Positions 1 through 7,993 of a stretch of 43,120 bases of DNA are shown piece by piece (the first letter of the stretch is position 1; the number at the start of each line of letters is the position of its first letter). Where the stretch lies: the NCBI RefSeq assembly GCF_016742955.1, contig NZ_JABBYC010000041.1, positions 1-43,120 on the forward strand, written 5' to 3'. This DNA comes from Myceligenerans indicum (lineage in GTDB: Bacteria > Actinomycetota > Actinomycetes > Actinomycetales > Cellulomonadaceae). The position numbers were made by a program, and so were the translations under genes. The notes under the pieces are model-generated. The model was not told the DNA's origin. It saw only the letters and a program-made list of their open reading frames with translations, and made no database searches.

Positions 1-17
1 ATGTGTATAAGAGACAG
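1..17. other. Nextera transposon mosaic-end remnant (adapter)
   Basis: The first 17 bases match the Tn5/Nextera mosaic end lacking its first two bases. The matching adapter is in opposite orientation at the other contig end. It is not genomic. Translating it gives the typical adapter peptide MCIRDR, so any open frame starting at base 1 is artefactual. Bases 18-59 hold nothing recognisable before the stop of the first gene. Confidence 0.95.
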
Positions 18-59
18 GTCCGCCCGCCCTGCCCGCCCCGGCCGCCGTCGGGCGCCGCC

Positions 60-1637
60 TCACGCCAGGCGCAGGTCCTTGCGCAGGATCTTGCCCGCCG
101 CGGACTTCGGGACGGCGTCGATGAACTCCACCAGGCGCACCTTCTTGTACGGGGCGACCTTCTCGGCCACGTACGTCATGACGTCGTCGGCGGTGAGCTC
201 GGACCCCGGGGCGCGCACCACGAACGCCTTCGGGAGCTCCCCGGCCTCGTCGTCGGGCACGCCGATGACGGCGGCGTCCGCGATCTGCGGGTGCGCGATG
301 AGGAGCGCCTCCAGCTCTGCCGGCGGCACCTGGTACCCCTTGTACTTGATGAGTTCCTTGAGCCGGTCCACGACGTAGAAGGCGCCGTGGGAGTCGACGG
401 TCACGATGTCCCCCGTGTGCAAGAAGCCGTCGGGCTCGATGGTCTCGGCGGTGGCTGCCTCGTTGCCGAGGTAGCCGGTCATGATGTTCGGGCCCTCGCA
501 CAGCAGCTCGCCCGGCGCGGAGACACCCTCGGCGGGCTGCTCGATCTCCTGGCCCGTGGCGGGGTCGACGATCTTCGCGGTCATGTTGGGCAGGAGCAGG
601 CCGATCGAGCCGGACGAGATGTCTTCCCGGTCGAACGGGATCACGTGGGAGACGGGACTCATCTCGGTCATGCCGTACCCCTGCAGGACGCGGCAGCCGG
701 GCAGCCGCGCGGACACCGCGGCCGCCAGCTTCTCGTCGAACGGCGCCGCGCCGGACAGGATCGCGCGGACCGAGCTCATGTCGACCGAGTCCACCAGGGG
801 GTGCTTGGCCAGCGCCAGCGCGATCGGCGGCGCGACGAACAGGTACGTCGCGCGGTGGGTCGCGATCACGCCGAGGTACTGCTCCAGGTCGAAGCGCGGC
901 AGCGTGACGAGTGTCGCGCGCGTGTGCAGGGCCAGGTTGAGCAGCACCGTCATGCCGTAGATGTGGAAGAAGGGCAGGACGGCGGGGATGACGTCGTCCC
1001 GGTGCAGGCCCAGGCTGGTGTTCTGGACGACGTTCGCGACGAGGTTGCGGTGCGTGAGCATGACGCCCTTGGGCCGGCCCGTGGTGCCGGACGAGTAGGG
1101 CAGGACGGCCAGGTGCGTCGCCGGATCGAAGGACACCTCGGGTACGGGGCCGGCCTGGGCGAGCACGTCGGCGAACGAGTCGTGGCCGTCGGCGCCGTCG
1201 AGCACGACGACGTCGGACGCCGCCAGGCCCGCCCCGTCGGCTCCGGCGGTGGCCGCCGCCAGCAGGGGTGAGACGGTGATCAGCGCCCTGGCGCCGGAGT
1301 CGGACAGCTGCTTGGCCACCTCCTCGCCGCTCGCGAGGGCGTTGACGGTGGTCACGGTGACGCCGAGGCGGATCAGCCCGTGGAACACGACCGCGAACGC
1401 GGGCGTGTTCGGGCAGTGCAGGGCCACGACGTCCCCGAGCCCGAAGCCGCGCGCCGCGAACCCGCCCGCGGCCTTGTCGACCTGCGCGACGAGTTCGCCG
1501 TAGGTCGTGGCCGCGCCCGTGGGGCCGTCGATGATCGCGGTCCTGGCCCGGTCCGCCTCACCGAGCCCGGCGAAGAGGAAGTCGTAGATGCTCGAGGTGG
1601 GGATGTCGACATCGTCGAACACGGACTTGATGACCAC
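60..1637 (-). CDS. AMP-dependent acyl-CoA synthetase, 4-coumarate-CoA ligase-like
   Basis: An ANL-superfamily ligase of 525 aa, the usual length for 4CL-type enzymes, which activate a carboxylic acid with ATP and transfer it to CoA. Visible motifs are the P-loop YSSGTTGRPK (about 181-190), the GYGMTEMSP adenylate-binding motif, HTGDI, the hinge segment DRLKELIKYKGYQV, and the C-terminal catalytic lysine K516 in AGKILRKDL. The start is a GTG at 1635-1637 with AAGGAG seven nt upstream; the open frame runs further upstream but only into the preceding gene. It lies 125 bp downstream of an aldehyde dehydrogenase on the same strand, suggesting oxidation of an aldehyde followed by CoA activation. 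The substrate cannot be told from sequence; aromatic or medium-chain acids are both possible. Confidence 0.9.
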   Translation of the reverse strand: MVIKSVFDDVDIPTSSIYDFLFAGLGEADRARTAIIDGPTGAATTYGELVAQVDKAAGGFAARGFGLGDVVALHCPNTPAFAVVFHGLIRLGVTVTTVNALASGEEVAKQLSDSGARALITVSPLLAAATAGADGAGLAASDVVVLDGADGHDSFADVLAQAGPVPEVSFDPATHLAVLPYSSGTTGRPKGVMLTHRNLVANVVQNTSLGLHRDDVIPAVLPFFHIYGMTVLLNLALHTRATLVTLPRFDLEQYLGVIATHRATYLFVAPPIALALAKHPLVDSVDMSSVRAILSGAAPFDEKLAAAVSARLPGCRVLQGYGMTEMSPVSHVIPFDREDISSGSIGLLLPNMTAKIVDPATGQEIEQPAEGVSAPGELLCEGPNIMTGYLGNEAATAETIEPDGFLHTGDIVTVDSHGAFYVVDRLKELIKYKGYQVPPAELEALLIAHPQIADAAVIGVPDDEAGELPKAFVVRAPGSELTADDVMTYVAEKVAPYKKVRLVEFIDAVPKSAAGKILRKDLRLA

Positions 1638-1712
1638 GGGTGCACTCCTTCGTCGTCCGGTCCGTGGCTCCGTCGCCGCGGACCTGCCTCCCTCGATTCC
1701 ATCACGTGCCGC

Positions 1713-1748
1713 GCCCGGGCGGAACAGCCGCGGCCGTCTCGCCCGGGC
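1713..1748 (-). terminator. Possible hairpin between aldehyde dehydrogenase and CoA ligase
   Basis: Nine-base arms GCCCGGGCG (1713-1721) and CGCCCGGGC (1740-1748) are perfectly complementary around an 18-nt loop. The hairpin lies just after the dehydrogenase stop. There is no clear T-run, so it may be a weak terminator, an mRNA stabiliser or chance in GC-rich DNA. Confidence 0.35.
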
Positions 1749-1762
1749 ACGACGTGTCGGGC

Positions 1763-3463
1763 TCAGCCGCGGAAGGCCGACAGGAGGACCGGGAGGAGGC
1801 GGGACCAGGAGGGGGAGGCCGCGTAGCGGGTGAGGCGCTCTCCGGTGGTGGCCGCGGTGCTCGCGCCCGCGAACCAGGGCGGCTTCGGGAAGAGGGAGAA
1901 CTCGCCTCCCAGCACGGAGCGGGGGAACTCGCGGAACGGTCCGGTCACGACGGTGCGTTCCGGCCCGGACAGCAGATGCCCGTTGTGCACGACGCCGATC
2001 CCGCTGCCGACGTCCTCGATGCCGTTGCCGGGGAAGGCGCCCCAGGTCGCCCCGGCGAGGAGGAAGCCCACGGCGGTCCAGGCGTTGACCGCGATCGTGC
2101 CGTAGCGCAGCTCCGCGAGGGCGTCGTCGAACTCCCCGCCCATGGCCTTGCGGGCCGCCGGGTCGACCACGACGTTCGCGCCGAGGCTGCCGTCGAGCCG
2201 GTCGTTGGCGAAGGCCACGGCCGCGCGCAGGAACCCGGCGCCGGTGCCGGGCACCTGCTTCCAGGCGAGCACGGGGGCGAAGTACTCGATGTCGCACGCC
2301 GGGTCGTCGCCCGTGGACTCCAGGAGCACCCGGCCGTTGATCGTCTCCGCGCCCGGATGGGCGGCCACTGCCTCCCGCATCCGGCCGGTCGCGCCCGGGT
2401 ACCAGGGGTCGCGCGCGGGCAGCCGCTCGAACGCGCGGCGCAGCTCGGCGAGGAAGGCGTCCCGCTGCGGCCAGTCGGCGCCGAGCACCACCATCTGCCC
2501 GGCGATGCAGTTGTGCCCGGCGTTGTGCAGCCGCATCGTGGCGACGTGCTCGGCCTGGAACCGCAGGTCGGCGTCGGACCACCGGCCGGGGACGACGATG
2601 ATCGGTGACACGCCGCCGAGCTCGCTCGTGATCGGGACGTCCAGGCGCGGGTCGCCGTCGGACCGGCGGCGGTCCGCCTCCGCGCCGCGTCCCCACACGA
2701 TGGTGTCGTGCGTGGTCTGCGATCCGGTGATGTGCACGTGGCCGACGTCGTCGTGCGCCGTCAGGTAGGCGCCGACGACGCCGTCACCGTTGACCACCCG
2801 GACGGCGCCGATGCGCATGAGCGGTTCCAGCGCCCGCTCGTACACCCCGAGCAGGTCCGCGAACGTCGGGTTGAGCTTCACCAGCGACGTGCGGCCCGCG
2901 GACACCAGCTCGTAGAACGCGTCGAGCGGGGCGATCGAGGTGATGTTCCCCGCGCCGAGCACGAGGCCGACGCCGCCGACCGTGCCCACCGTGCCGGCGC
3001 CCAGCCCGGCCTCACGGCGCACCTGTTCCGCGGAGACGCCCGGCGGCATCCAGACCTCGGCGGAGAACCCGTGGAACAGGACCCGCTGCCGCGCGTCGAG
3101 CGGCAGCACGCGCACTGCCGTGCGGCCGCCGGGCGCGGAGCGTGTGGGGCTGCCGTCGACGGGGGACCCGCCCTGGGCGATCGCCTCGTACGCCCGGGCG
3201 TACGAGGCCGAGGACTCGAGGGCGGCGTACGGGCCGCTCATCCACTCCTCGCCGGCCAGACGCGACCCGGTGGGGATGCCCTTGACGCGCGACGCCGTCT
3301 CGGCCCATTCCCGCGCGACACCGGCCACGGCGTCGAACACCTCGCGGAAGACCTGGGCCCGTGCCGCGACGGGCAGGCCTGCCCAGTGCTCGGCGCCGGC
3401 GCGCAGCTCGCGCAGCGCCCGGTCGAGCTCCGGCCGGGTGGGGGGTGCGTCGGTCACGCTCAT
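1763..3463 (-). CDS. Aldehyde dehydrogenase family protein
   Basis: A 566-aa member of the NAD(P)-dependent aldehyde dehydrogenase superfamily. Visible are the cofactor-domain segment GAGNITSIAP (about 171-180), HITGS (244-248), the general-base region ELGG with E281, and the nucleophile C319 in HNAGHNCIAGQ. It is longer than the usual 480-500 aa, with an N-terminal helical region and a divergent C-terminus, so it belongs to an atypical branch rather than the betaine/ALDH2 type. The ATG start at 3461-3463 has GAAGGAGA about 10 nt upstream. It is first in a two-gene minus-strand unit with the CoA ligase, so its natural product may be the acid that the ligase activates. An acyl-CoA-reductase direction cannot be excluded. 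Confidence 0.88.
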   Translation of the reverse strand: MSVTDAPPTRPELDRALRELRAGAEHWAGLPVAARAQVFREVFDAVAGVAREWAETASRVKGIPTGSRLAGEEWMSGPYAALESSASYARAYEAIAQGGSPVDGSPTRSAPGGRTAVRVLPLDARQRVLFHGFSAEVWMPPGVSAEQVRREAGLGAGTVGTVGGVGLVLGAGNITSIAPLDAFYELVSAGRTSLVKLNPTFADLLGVYERALEPLMRIGAVRVVNGDGVVGAYLTAHDDVGHVHITGSQTTHDTIVWGRGAEADRRRSDGDPRLDVPITSELGGVSPIIVVPGRWSDADLRFQAEHVATMRLHNAGHNCIAGQMVVLGADWPQRDAFLAELRRAFERLPARDPWYPGATGRMREAVAAHPGAETINGRVLLESTGDDPACDIEYFAPVLAWKQVPGTGAGFLRAAVAFANDRLDGSLGANVVVDPAARKAMGGEFDDALAELRYGTIAVNAWTAVGFLLAGATWGAFPGNGIEDVGSGIGVVHNGHLLSGPERTVVTGPFREFPRSVLGGEFSLFPKPPWFAGASTAATTGERLTRYAASPSWSRLLPVLLSAFRG

Positions 3464-3625
3464 CCTGCGGTCTCCTTCGACTGCCGGCTGTTGCAGTGAG
3501 AGTCAGTTGCTCCTGGTCGGTATTGTGCCCTGCTCCACGCCACGAGCGCCAGGTCCCGGCGTCACGCGGGCCGGCGAGCCTGCGCACGTGGGTGTCTCGC
3601 GCGGTCCCGTCCGTCCCGTGTCGGG

Positions 3626-3631
3626 TAGTGT
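3626..3631 (+). promoter_or_regulatory. -10 box of ddl, leaderless arrangement
   Basis: TAGTGT is followed by 8 nt and then the ATG of ddl. This spacing would put transcription start at or next to the start codon. No Shine-Dalgarno sequence precedes the ATG. Confidence 0.55.
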
Positions 3632-3639
3632 CGGGGCCG

Positions 3640-4812
3640 ATGTCGAACCGCAGCGATTCCCAGCCTTCCGCACCCGAGCCCGCGGCCCCCGCGCCCGATC
3701 GCGGCCGCAAGCCCCGGGTCGTGATCCTGTTCGGGGGACGCTCCGGCGAGCACGGGATCTCCGTGGCCACCGCCGGTGGCGTCCTGGGCGCCATCGACCG
3801 GGACAGGTACGACGTCGTCCCGGTCGGCATCACCCCTGACGGGCAGTGGGTCGTGGCCGACGACGACGCCGGCCGCTGGGCCATCGCCGACGGCCGGGTG
3901 CCCGAGGTGCCCGCCGCCGCCGGTGAGGTCATGCTCCCGCTGCGGGCGGGTTCGCGCGACGTGCGCGTGATCGAGGCGGGCCGGGTGCCGTCAGTGCTCG
4001 GTGAGGTCGACGTCGTCTTCCCCCTGCTGCACGGGCCGTACGGCGAGGACGGCACCGTGCAGGGCCTGCTGGAGCTCGCGGACGTGCGATACGTCGGGTC
4101 GGGCGTGCTGGCCTCCGCGGTCGGCATGGACAAGCACTTCATGAAGATGGTGTTCACCGGCCACGGCCTGCCGATCGGCCCGTACGCCGTGATCCGCCCG
4201 GGGGACTGGGACGCCCGCCGGGACGAGATCCTCTCGGAGGTGGCCGGGCTCGGCCTGCCGCTGTTCGTGAAGCCGGCACGGGCCGGATCGTCGCTCGGTG
4301 TCTCCCGCGTGGACTCGCTCGACGAGCTGGACGCCGCCGTCCGGGCCGCCGCCGAGCACGACCCGAAGGTGATCGTCGAGGCCGGTATCGACGGCCGGGA
4401 GATCGAGTGCGCCGTGCTGGGAGGCAGGGCCGGGAAGCGCCCGCGCGCATCCCTGCCGGGCGAGATCGAGGTGACGGCCGGCGACCACGAGTTCTACGAC
4501 TTCGAGGCCAAGTACCTCGCCGAGGCCGACGTGGAGCTGTCCTGCCCGGCGGACCTGCCCGACCACGTGATCAAGGAGATCCAGGAGGTCGCGATCCGCA
4601 CCTTCGAGGCGGTCGGGGCGGAGGGGCTGTCCCGCGTGGACGTGTTCGTGAGGCCGGACGAGCGCGTGGTCGTCAACGAGATCAACACGATGCCCGGGTT
4701 CACGCCGTTCTCCATGTACCCGCGGATGTGGGCCGCGTCGGGCGTGCCCTACCCGGAGCTGATCGACGAACTGATCCAGCTCGCCCTGGAACGGCCTGTC
4801 GGGCTGCGGTGA
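3640..4812 (+). CDS. ddl: D-alanine--D-alanine ligase
   Basis: An ATP-grasp ligase joining two D-alanines for the peptidoglycan stem peptide in the cytoplasm. It is 390 aa, slightly long because of a roughly 27-residue Pro/Ala-rich N-terminus. Visible are the N-domain VVILFGGRSGEH, HGPYGEDGTVQG, GSGVLASAVGMDK, the ATP-grasp loop KPARAGSSLGV, EIECAVLGG and the metal site VNEINTMPGFT. The ATG at 3640 is chosen because a TAGTGT box lies 8 nt upstream and the frame further upstream has no ligase homology. In many actinobacteria ddl sits next to a DUF3515 gene, thiL and rpmB; here those genes follow after a two-gene insertion. Confidence 0.96.
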   Translation: MSNRSDSQPSAPEPAAPAPDRGRKPRVVILFGGRSGEHGISVATAGGVLGAIDRDRYDVVPVGITPDGQWVVADDDAGRWAIADGRVPEVPAAAGEVMLPLRAGSRDVRVIEAGRVPSVLGEVDVVFPLLHGPYGEDGTVQGLLELADVRYVGSGVLASAVGMDKHFMKMVFTGHGLPIGPYAVIRPGDWDARRDEILSEVAGLGLPLFVKPARAGSSLGVSRVDSLDELDAAVRAAAEHDPKVIVEAGIDGREIECAVLGGRAGKRPRASLPGEIEVTAGDHEFYDFEAKYLAEADVELSCPADLPDHVIKEIQEVAIRTFEAVGAEGLSRVDVFVRPDERVVVNEINTMPGFTPFSMYPRMWAASGVPYPELIDELIQLALERPVGLR

Positions 4813-4895
4813 CCGTCGTCGGATTCATCCTTTACTCCTGATTGTCTGGATGGCACCCTTATTGAGGATGTCATCGCAGGTCAAGGGGGTCCGGG

Positions 4896-5723
4896 ATGGT
4901 CGCGGTCAGCCGGGTGGCACCGGACGTGTTCCGGTGCACCGGCACGCACGTCAACTGGTACCTGCTGCGTGAGGGCAGGCATCTGACCATGATCGACGCG
5001 GGCTGGGCCGGTGACACCGCCGCCGTCGTCGCCTCCGTCGTGGCGATCGGGTGCGACCCGCGGGACGTGCGGGCGATCGTGATCACGCACGCCCATGCCG
5101 ACCACCTCGGCGGCGCCCTGCACTTCCGCCGCGAGTACGGCACGCCCGTGCACATGGCCACGGCCGATGCCGCGCGCGCCGCGAACGGGGACCTGGAGCG
5201 CCCGAGGATCCGCGACGTCGTCCGCCGGCTCGGCAAGCGCGGCGCCGCGCGCTGGGCCGTCGACGTGGCCAGGGCCGGGGCGCTGCGGCGCCGGGCGTTG
5301 CCGGGGGCGGTCCCGCTGCCCGAGGGCGACTCCTGGGAGCCGCTCGACCTGCCCGGCGGGCCCGTGCCGGTCGCGACTCCCGGCCACACCCCCGGCTCGA
5401 CCTCCTACATGCTGCCGGGTGGCCTGCTGGCCACGGGTGACGCGTTGATCACCGCCCACCCTCTGGGCCGCCTGACCGGCCCGCAGCTGTCCCCAGGGTT
5501 CTTCGCGCACGATCCGGGCGCCGCCGACGCGTCGCTCGACGTGCTGTCCGGGCTGGACGCCGACGTCGTCCTGCCGGGACACGGACCGGTCTGGCGCGGA
5601 TCGCTGGGCGAGGCGACGCGGATCGCGAGATGGCGGGCGGACGGCGCGGGCGCGAGCCTGCGTCGCGGTGCGAGCGTGAGGGAGGCGAGAACGTGGCAGC
5701 GTTCTGGAAGCTCGAAGGGCTGA
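4896..5723 (+). CDS. Metallo-beta-lactamase-fold hydrolase
   Basis: A 275-aa MBL-fold metallohydrolase. The zinc signature THAHADH gives H65, H67, D69 and H70, followed by H164 (TPGHTPGS), D182 (ATGDAL) and H229 (LPGHGP), so both metal sites look complete. There is no signal peptide, so it is probably cytoplasmic. The substrate is unknown; glyoxalase II-like and quorum-lactonase-like enzymes share this pattern. The ATG at 4896 is preceded by AAGGGGG six nt upstream. The last 31 bp overlap the next gene in another frame, so the two are probably co-translated. Confidence 0.88.
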   Translation: MVAVSRVAPDVFRCTGTHVNWYLLREGRHLTMIDAGWAGDTAAVVASVVAIGCDPRDVRAIVITHAHADHLGGALHFRREYGTPVHMATADAARAANGDLERPRIRDVVRRLGKRGAARWAVDVARAGALRRRALPGAVPLPEGDSWEPLDLPGGPVPVATPGHTPGSTSYMLPGGLLATGDALITAHPLGRLTGPQLSPGFFAHDPGAADASLDVLSGLDADVVLPGHGPVWRGSLGEATRIARWRADGAGASLRRGASVREARTWQRSGSSKG

Positions 5724-6232
5724 GCGAGACGACCTGGAATCCGCGGGTCAGCCGCGGCATTCTCACGGTCAGCGGGATCATGTTCCCGCTCGGGAACCTG
5801 GAGCGGGCGAGGATCCACCGGATCGGCAAGCCCCGGCGCCGCATGCCCGGCGGCTGGCCCGGGCAGGCCGCGGGCGTCGTGGTCCTGTGCGCCCTGGCAT
5901 GGGCGTGCTTCCTGCTGTTCGGCCTGCTCGAGCCGCTCTACTGGCTGGGGCCGGCGCTGCTGCTCGCCGCCGCGGCCGTGCTTCTCGCCTACGGCCAGTT
6001 CGGCGCACCCTGCCCGCCGTTCGCGTGCCTGGAGATCGAGTCCAGCACGGGCTACGTGGTCCGGGTCTTCTCCCGCAACGAGGACGGTGAGCTGGAGCGG
6101 CTGCGCGACGCCGTCGGGTACGGGCACCGTGACGCGTCGCACGAGTTCTCGGAGCCGATGAAGCTGCTGAAGAACGCGCACGACTTCTGCGATCTCGGCG
6201 GTGCGCCGGACAAGGTCGACATCGTGAAGTGA
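5693..6232 (+). CDS. Small two-helix membrane protein, DUF6232-like
   Basis: A 179-aa protein beginning with a GTG at 5693, with GGAGG seven nt upstream inside the end of the MBL gene. The N-terminal part (about residues 12-40, SRGILTVSGIMFPLGNLERA) resembles the PH-like start of DUF6232 proteins, recalled from memory rather than a search. Two adjacent hydrophobic helices follow (about 57-100), then a soluble C-terminus with EIESSTGYVVRVF. No enzyme motif is seen. Overlap with the MBL gene suggests the two act together. The stop codon lies in a 19-bp tandem duplication. Confidence 0.6.
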   Translation: MAAFWKLEGLSETTWNPRVSRGILTVSGIMFPLGNLERARIHRIGKPRRRMPGGWPGQAAGVVVLCALAWACFLLFGLLEPLYWLGPALLLAAAAVLLAYGQFGAPCPPFACLEIESSTGYVVRVFSRNEDGELERLRDAVGYGHRDASHEFSEPMKLLKNAHDFCDLGGAPDKVDIVK

Positions 6233-6252
6233 CGTCGACATCGTGAAGTGAC
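6215..6252. repeat. 19-bp tandem duplication across a stop codon
   Basis: The 19-mer starting GTCGACATCGTGAAGTGA occurs twice without gap (6215-6233 and 6234-6252). The first copy encodes the last residues and TGA stop of the DUF6232-like gene; the second is non-coding. Confidence 0.95.
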
Positions 6253-6320
6253 GCGGCCCCGGACCGGCCGGCGTCGGCGTCCCGGCGCCGGAACCGCTGC
6301 CTGGCGTGCCACCGGGAGTG

Positions 6321-7361
6321 CTACTGCTCGAAGTGGTCCCAGCCAGCCGCGACCGCGGGCCGGCGGCCGCCGATCAGGACGCGCGGTGCCGAGCCCGAGG
6401 GCGGGAGGACCTGCCCGATCCGGAGCCATCCTTCCGGCAGGCGGGCTTCCTGGGGGAAGGTCGCCAGGAGGCCGTGGTCCTCGCCCCCCGACCAGATCCA
6501 CTGGTTCACGAGGCGGTTGGCCGCCTCCGCCTGGCCGAGGTCGCCCACCAGGTCGCCGGCGTCGCCCTCGCGCAGGGCAGCCTGGGCGACGACGAGGGCC
6601 GCGTCGGACAGGGCGCGCCGGTCTTCGTCGAACGCCTCCTCGTCCAGGTCCAGCCGCACGTCGGAGGCGACGGCGATGCGCCCGGCGTCGCGCAGCAGGC
6701 CGTCCGAGACGTCGAGCATCGCGGTGGCGCCCGCGCGAGCCGCGCTGCGTCCCGCCTCCAGCGGCGGGTCGGGACGCAGGTAGGCGCCGACGAGAGGATG
6801 CTTGATCGTCGGACGGACCAGGCCGGACTCGAGCAGTGCCAGCCCCGCGGCCGAGCGGCCGCGAGCCCCCGCGTGCGCGACGACGTCGCCGGGGCGTGCA
6901 CCCGTCCGCAGCACGGGCTCGCGCCAGTCCAGCGTCCCGTGGACGGTCACGTTCACCACGATGATGTCGCCGCCCGCCAGGTCGCCGCCGACGACGCCCG
7001 CGCGCAGCGGCTTGCTCGCCTCCGCGAGCCCGCGGGCGAGCCCCTCGACCCAGTCGACGGTGGTGTCGCCGGGCAGGACGAGGGAGATGACCAGGGCGGT
7101 CGGGCGCCCGCCCATGGCCGCGATGTCGGCGAAGTTCTGCGCGGCGGCCCGGTGCCCGACGTCGGCCCCCGACGACCACCGGGTGCGGAAGTGCCGGTCC
7201 TCCACGAGGACGTCCGAGGAGACCAGGAAGCGGCCGTCGGACGCGGCAATGATCGCCGCGTCGTCACCCGGCCCGACCTGCGTCGATCCACCGACCGGCA
7301 GGAGAGGGAAGATGCGCCGCAGCAGCTCGTCCTCGTTCACGTCACGCACCCGCTCGGTCAC
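6321..7361 (-). CDS. thiL: Thiamine-monophosphate kinase
   Basis: Phosphorylates thiamine monophosphate to the cofactor thiamine diphosphate, the last step of the pathway. It is 346 aa, within the family range. Visible motifs are the metal-binding GPGDDAA (about 30-36), the SSDVLVEDRHFR segment, AAMGGRPTALVISLVLP, VVGGDLAGGD and the C-terminal SGGEDHGLL. The GTG at 7359-7361 is chosen because TAGGGT lies 7 nt upstream on the same strand, giving a leaderless start; a longer reading upstream has no family similarity. It is divergent from the DUF3515 gene and convergent with the DUF6232-like gene. Confidence 0.95.
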   Translation of the reverse strand: MTERVRDVNEDELLRRIFPLLPVGGSTQVGPGDDAAIIAASDGRFLVSSDVLVEDRHFRTRWSSGADVGHRAAAQNFADIAAMGGRPTALVISLVLPGDTTVDWVEGLARGLAEASKPLRAGVVGGDLAGGDIIVVNVTVHGTLDWREPVLRTGARPGDVVAHAGARGRSAAGLALLESGLVRPTIKHPLVGAYLRPDPPLEAGRSAARAGATAMLDVSDGLLRDAGRIAVASDVRLDLDEEAFDEDRRALSDAALVVAQAALREGDAGDLVGDLGQAEAANRLVNQWIWSGGEDHGLLATFPQEARLPEGWLRIGQVLPPSGSAPRVLIGGRRPAVAAGWDHFEQ

Positions 7362-7368
7362 GGGGACA

Positions 7369-7374
7369 ACCCTA
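7369..7374 (-). promoter_or_regulatory. -10 box of thiL, leaderless arrangement
   Basis: TAGGGT on the minus strand is followed by 7 nt and the GTG start. An overlapping TATAGG reading is also possible. Confidence 0.5.
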
Positions 7375-7498
7375 TACACCGCCACGCGAAGCCCTGACCA
7401 GGGGTCTCGTCCACGGGTCGCGACGGTGTCGCCGCCCGGAACGCGCCGGGGGGACGGCCGGCATCCGGGTACCGCCGACACACGGCTCGTGAACCAGG

Positions 7499-7504
7499 TA
7501 CCGT
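7499..7504 (+). promoter_or_regulatory. -10 box of the DUF3515 gene
   Basis: TACCGT is followed by 6 nt and a GTG start, without a Shine-Dalgarno sequence. With the thiL box it makes a divergent promoter pair about 125 bp apart. Confidence 0.45.
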
Positions 7505-7510
7505 TGCGGC

Positions 7511-7993
7511 GTGATTTTCCGCCGATGGGCACGACTGGTCACCGCGTTGCCGATGGCGGCCGCCGTGCTCGCCACCGCTGCCTGTACGCCCACGATCGGC
7601 GTCGCCGTGGCTCCCGACGCGGCAGACCCGCAGTGTGCGTCCGTGGTGCTGGCGCTGCCCGACGAGCTGGCACAGGACCTGCCCCGGGTCCACACGAACT
7701 CGCAGGCCACCGCGGCCTGGGGTGCGCCCGGAGCCGCCGTGACCCTGCGATGCGGCGTGGAGCCTCCCGGGCCGTCACCCCAGTGTCAGAGCGTCGAGAG
7801 CGCGAACGGCACCACGGTCGACTGGATCGTGGCCACGGACGACGAGGGAACCTGGTCCTTCACGACCTACGGGCGCGACCCCGCGGTCGAGGTCGTGGTG
7901 CCACCCACGGTCATGAAGGACCACACGTCGGCGTTCGTCATCGACCTCGCCGGTGCCGTGTCGCTGGTGGAAGCAGAGAGGACCTGCCAGTGA
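7511..7993 (+). CDS. DUF3515 family lipoprotein
   Basis: A 160-aa exported protein with an N-terminal basic and hydrophobic segment ending in ATAAC, so C25 is a plausible lipidated cysteine. The body shows DUF3515 features: CASVVLALP, SQATAAWG, VTLRCGVEPPGP, VDWIV and WSFTTYGRDPAVEVVVP. The biochemical role of this actinobacterial family is unknown; it is usually found near ddl, thiL and rpmB, as here. Its stop codon overlaps the GTG of the downstream TetR gene by 4 nt (GTGA), so the two are likely translationally coupled. Confidence 0.88.
   Translation: MIFRRWARLVTALPMAAAVLATAACTPTIGVAVAPDAADPQCASVVLALPDELAQDLPRVHTNSQATAAWGAPGAAVTLRCGVEPPGPSPQCQSVESANGTTVDWIVATDDEGTWSFTTYGRDPAVEVVVPPTVMKDHTSAFVIDLAGAVSLVEAERTCQ

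Noticed and set aside
1..378. Open frames starting at the first bases of the contig
   Set aside because: Their starts come from adapter sequence and the remainder is antisense to the CoA ligase gene.
4868..4881. 14-mer ATGTCATCGCAGGT upstream of the MBL gene, repeated at 21593-21606 upstream of the DinB gene
   Set aside because: A few shared 14-mers are expected by chance in 43 kb; no dyad or further flanking similarity.
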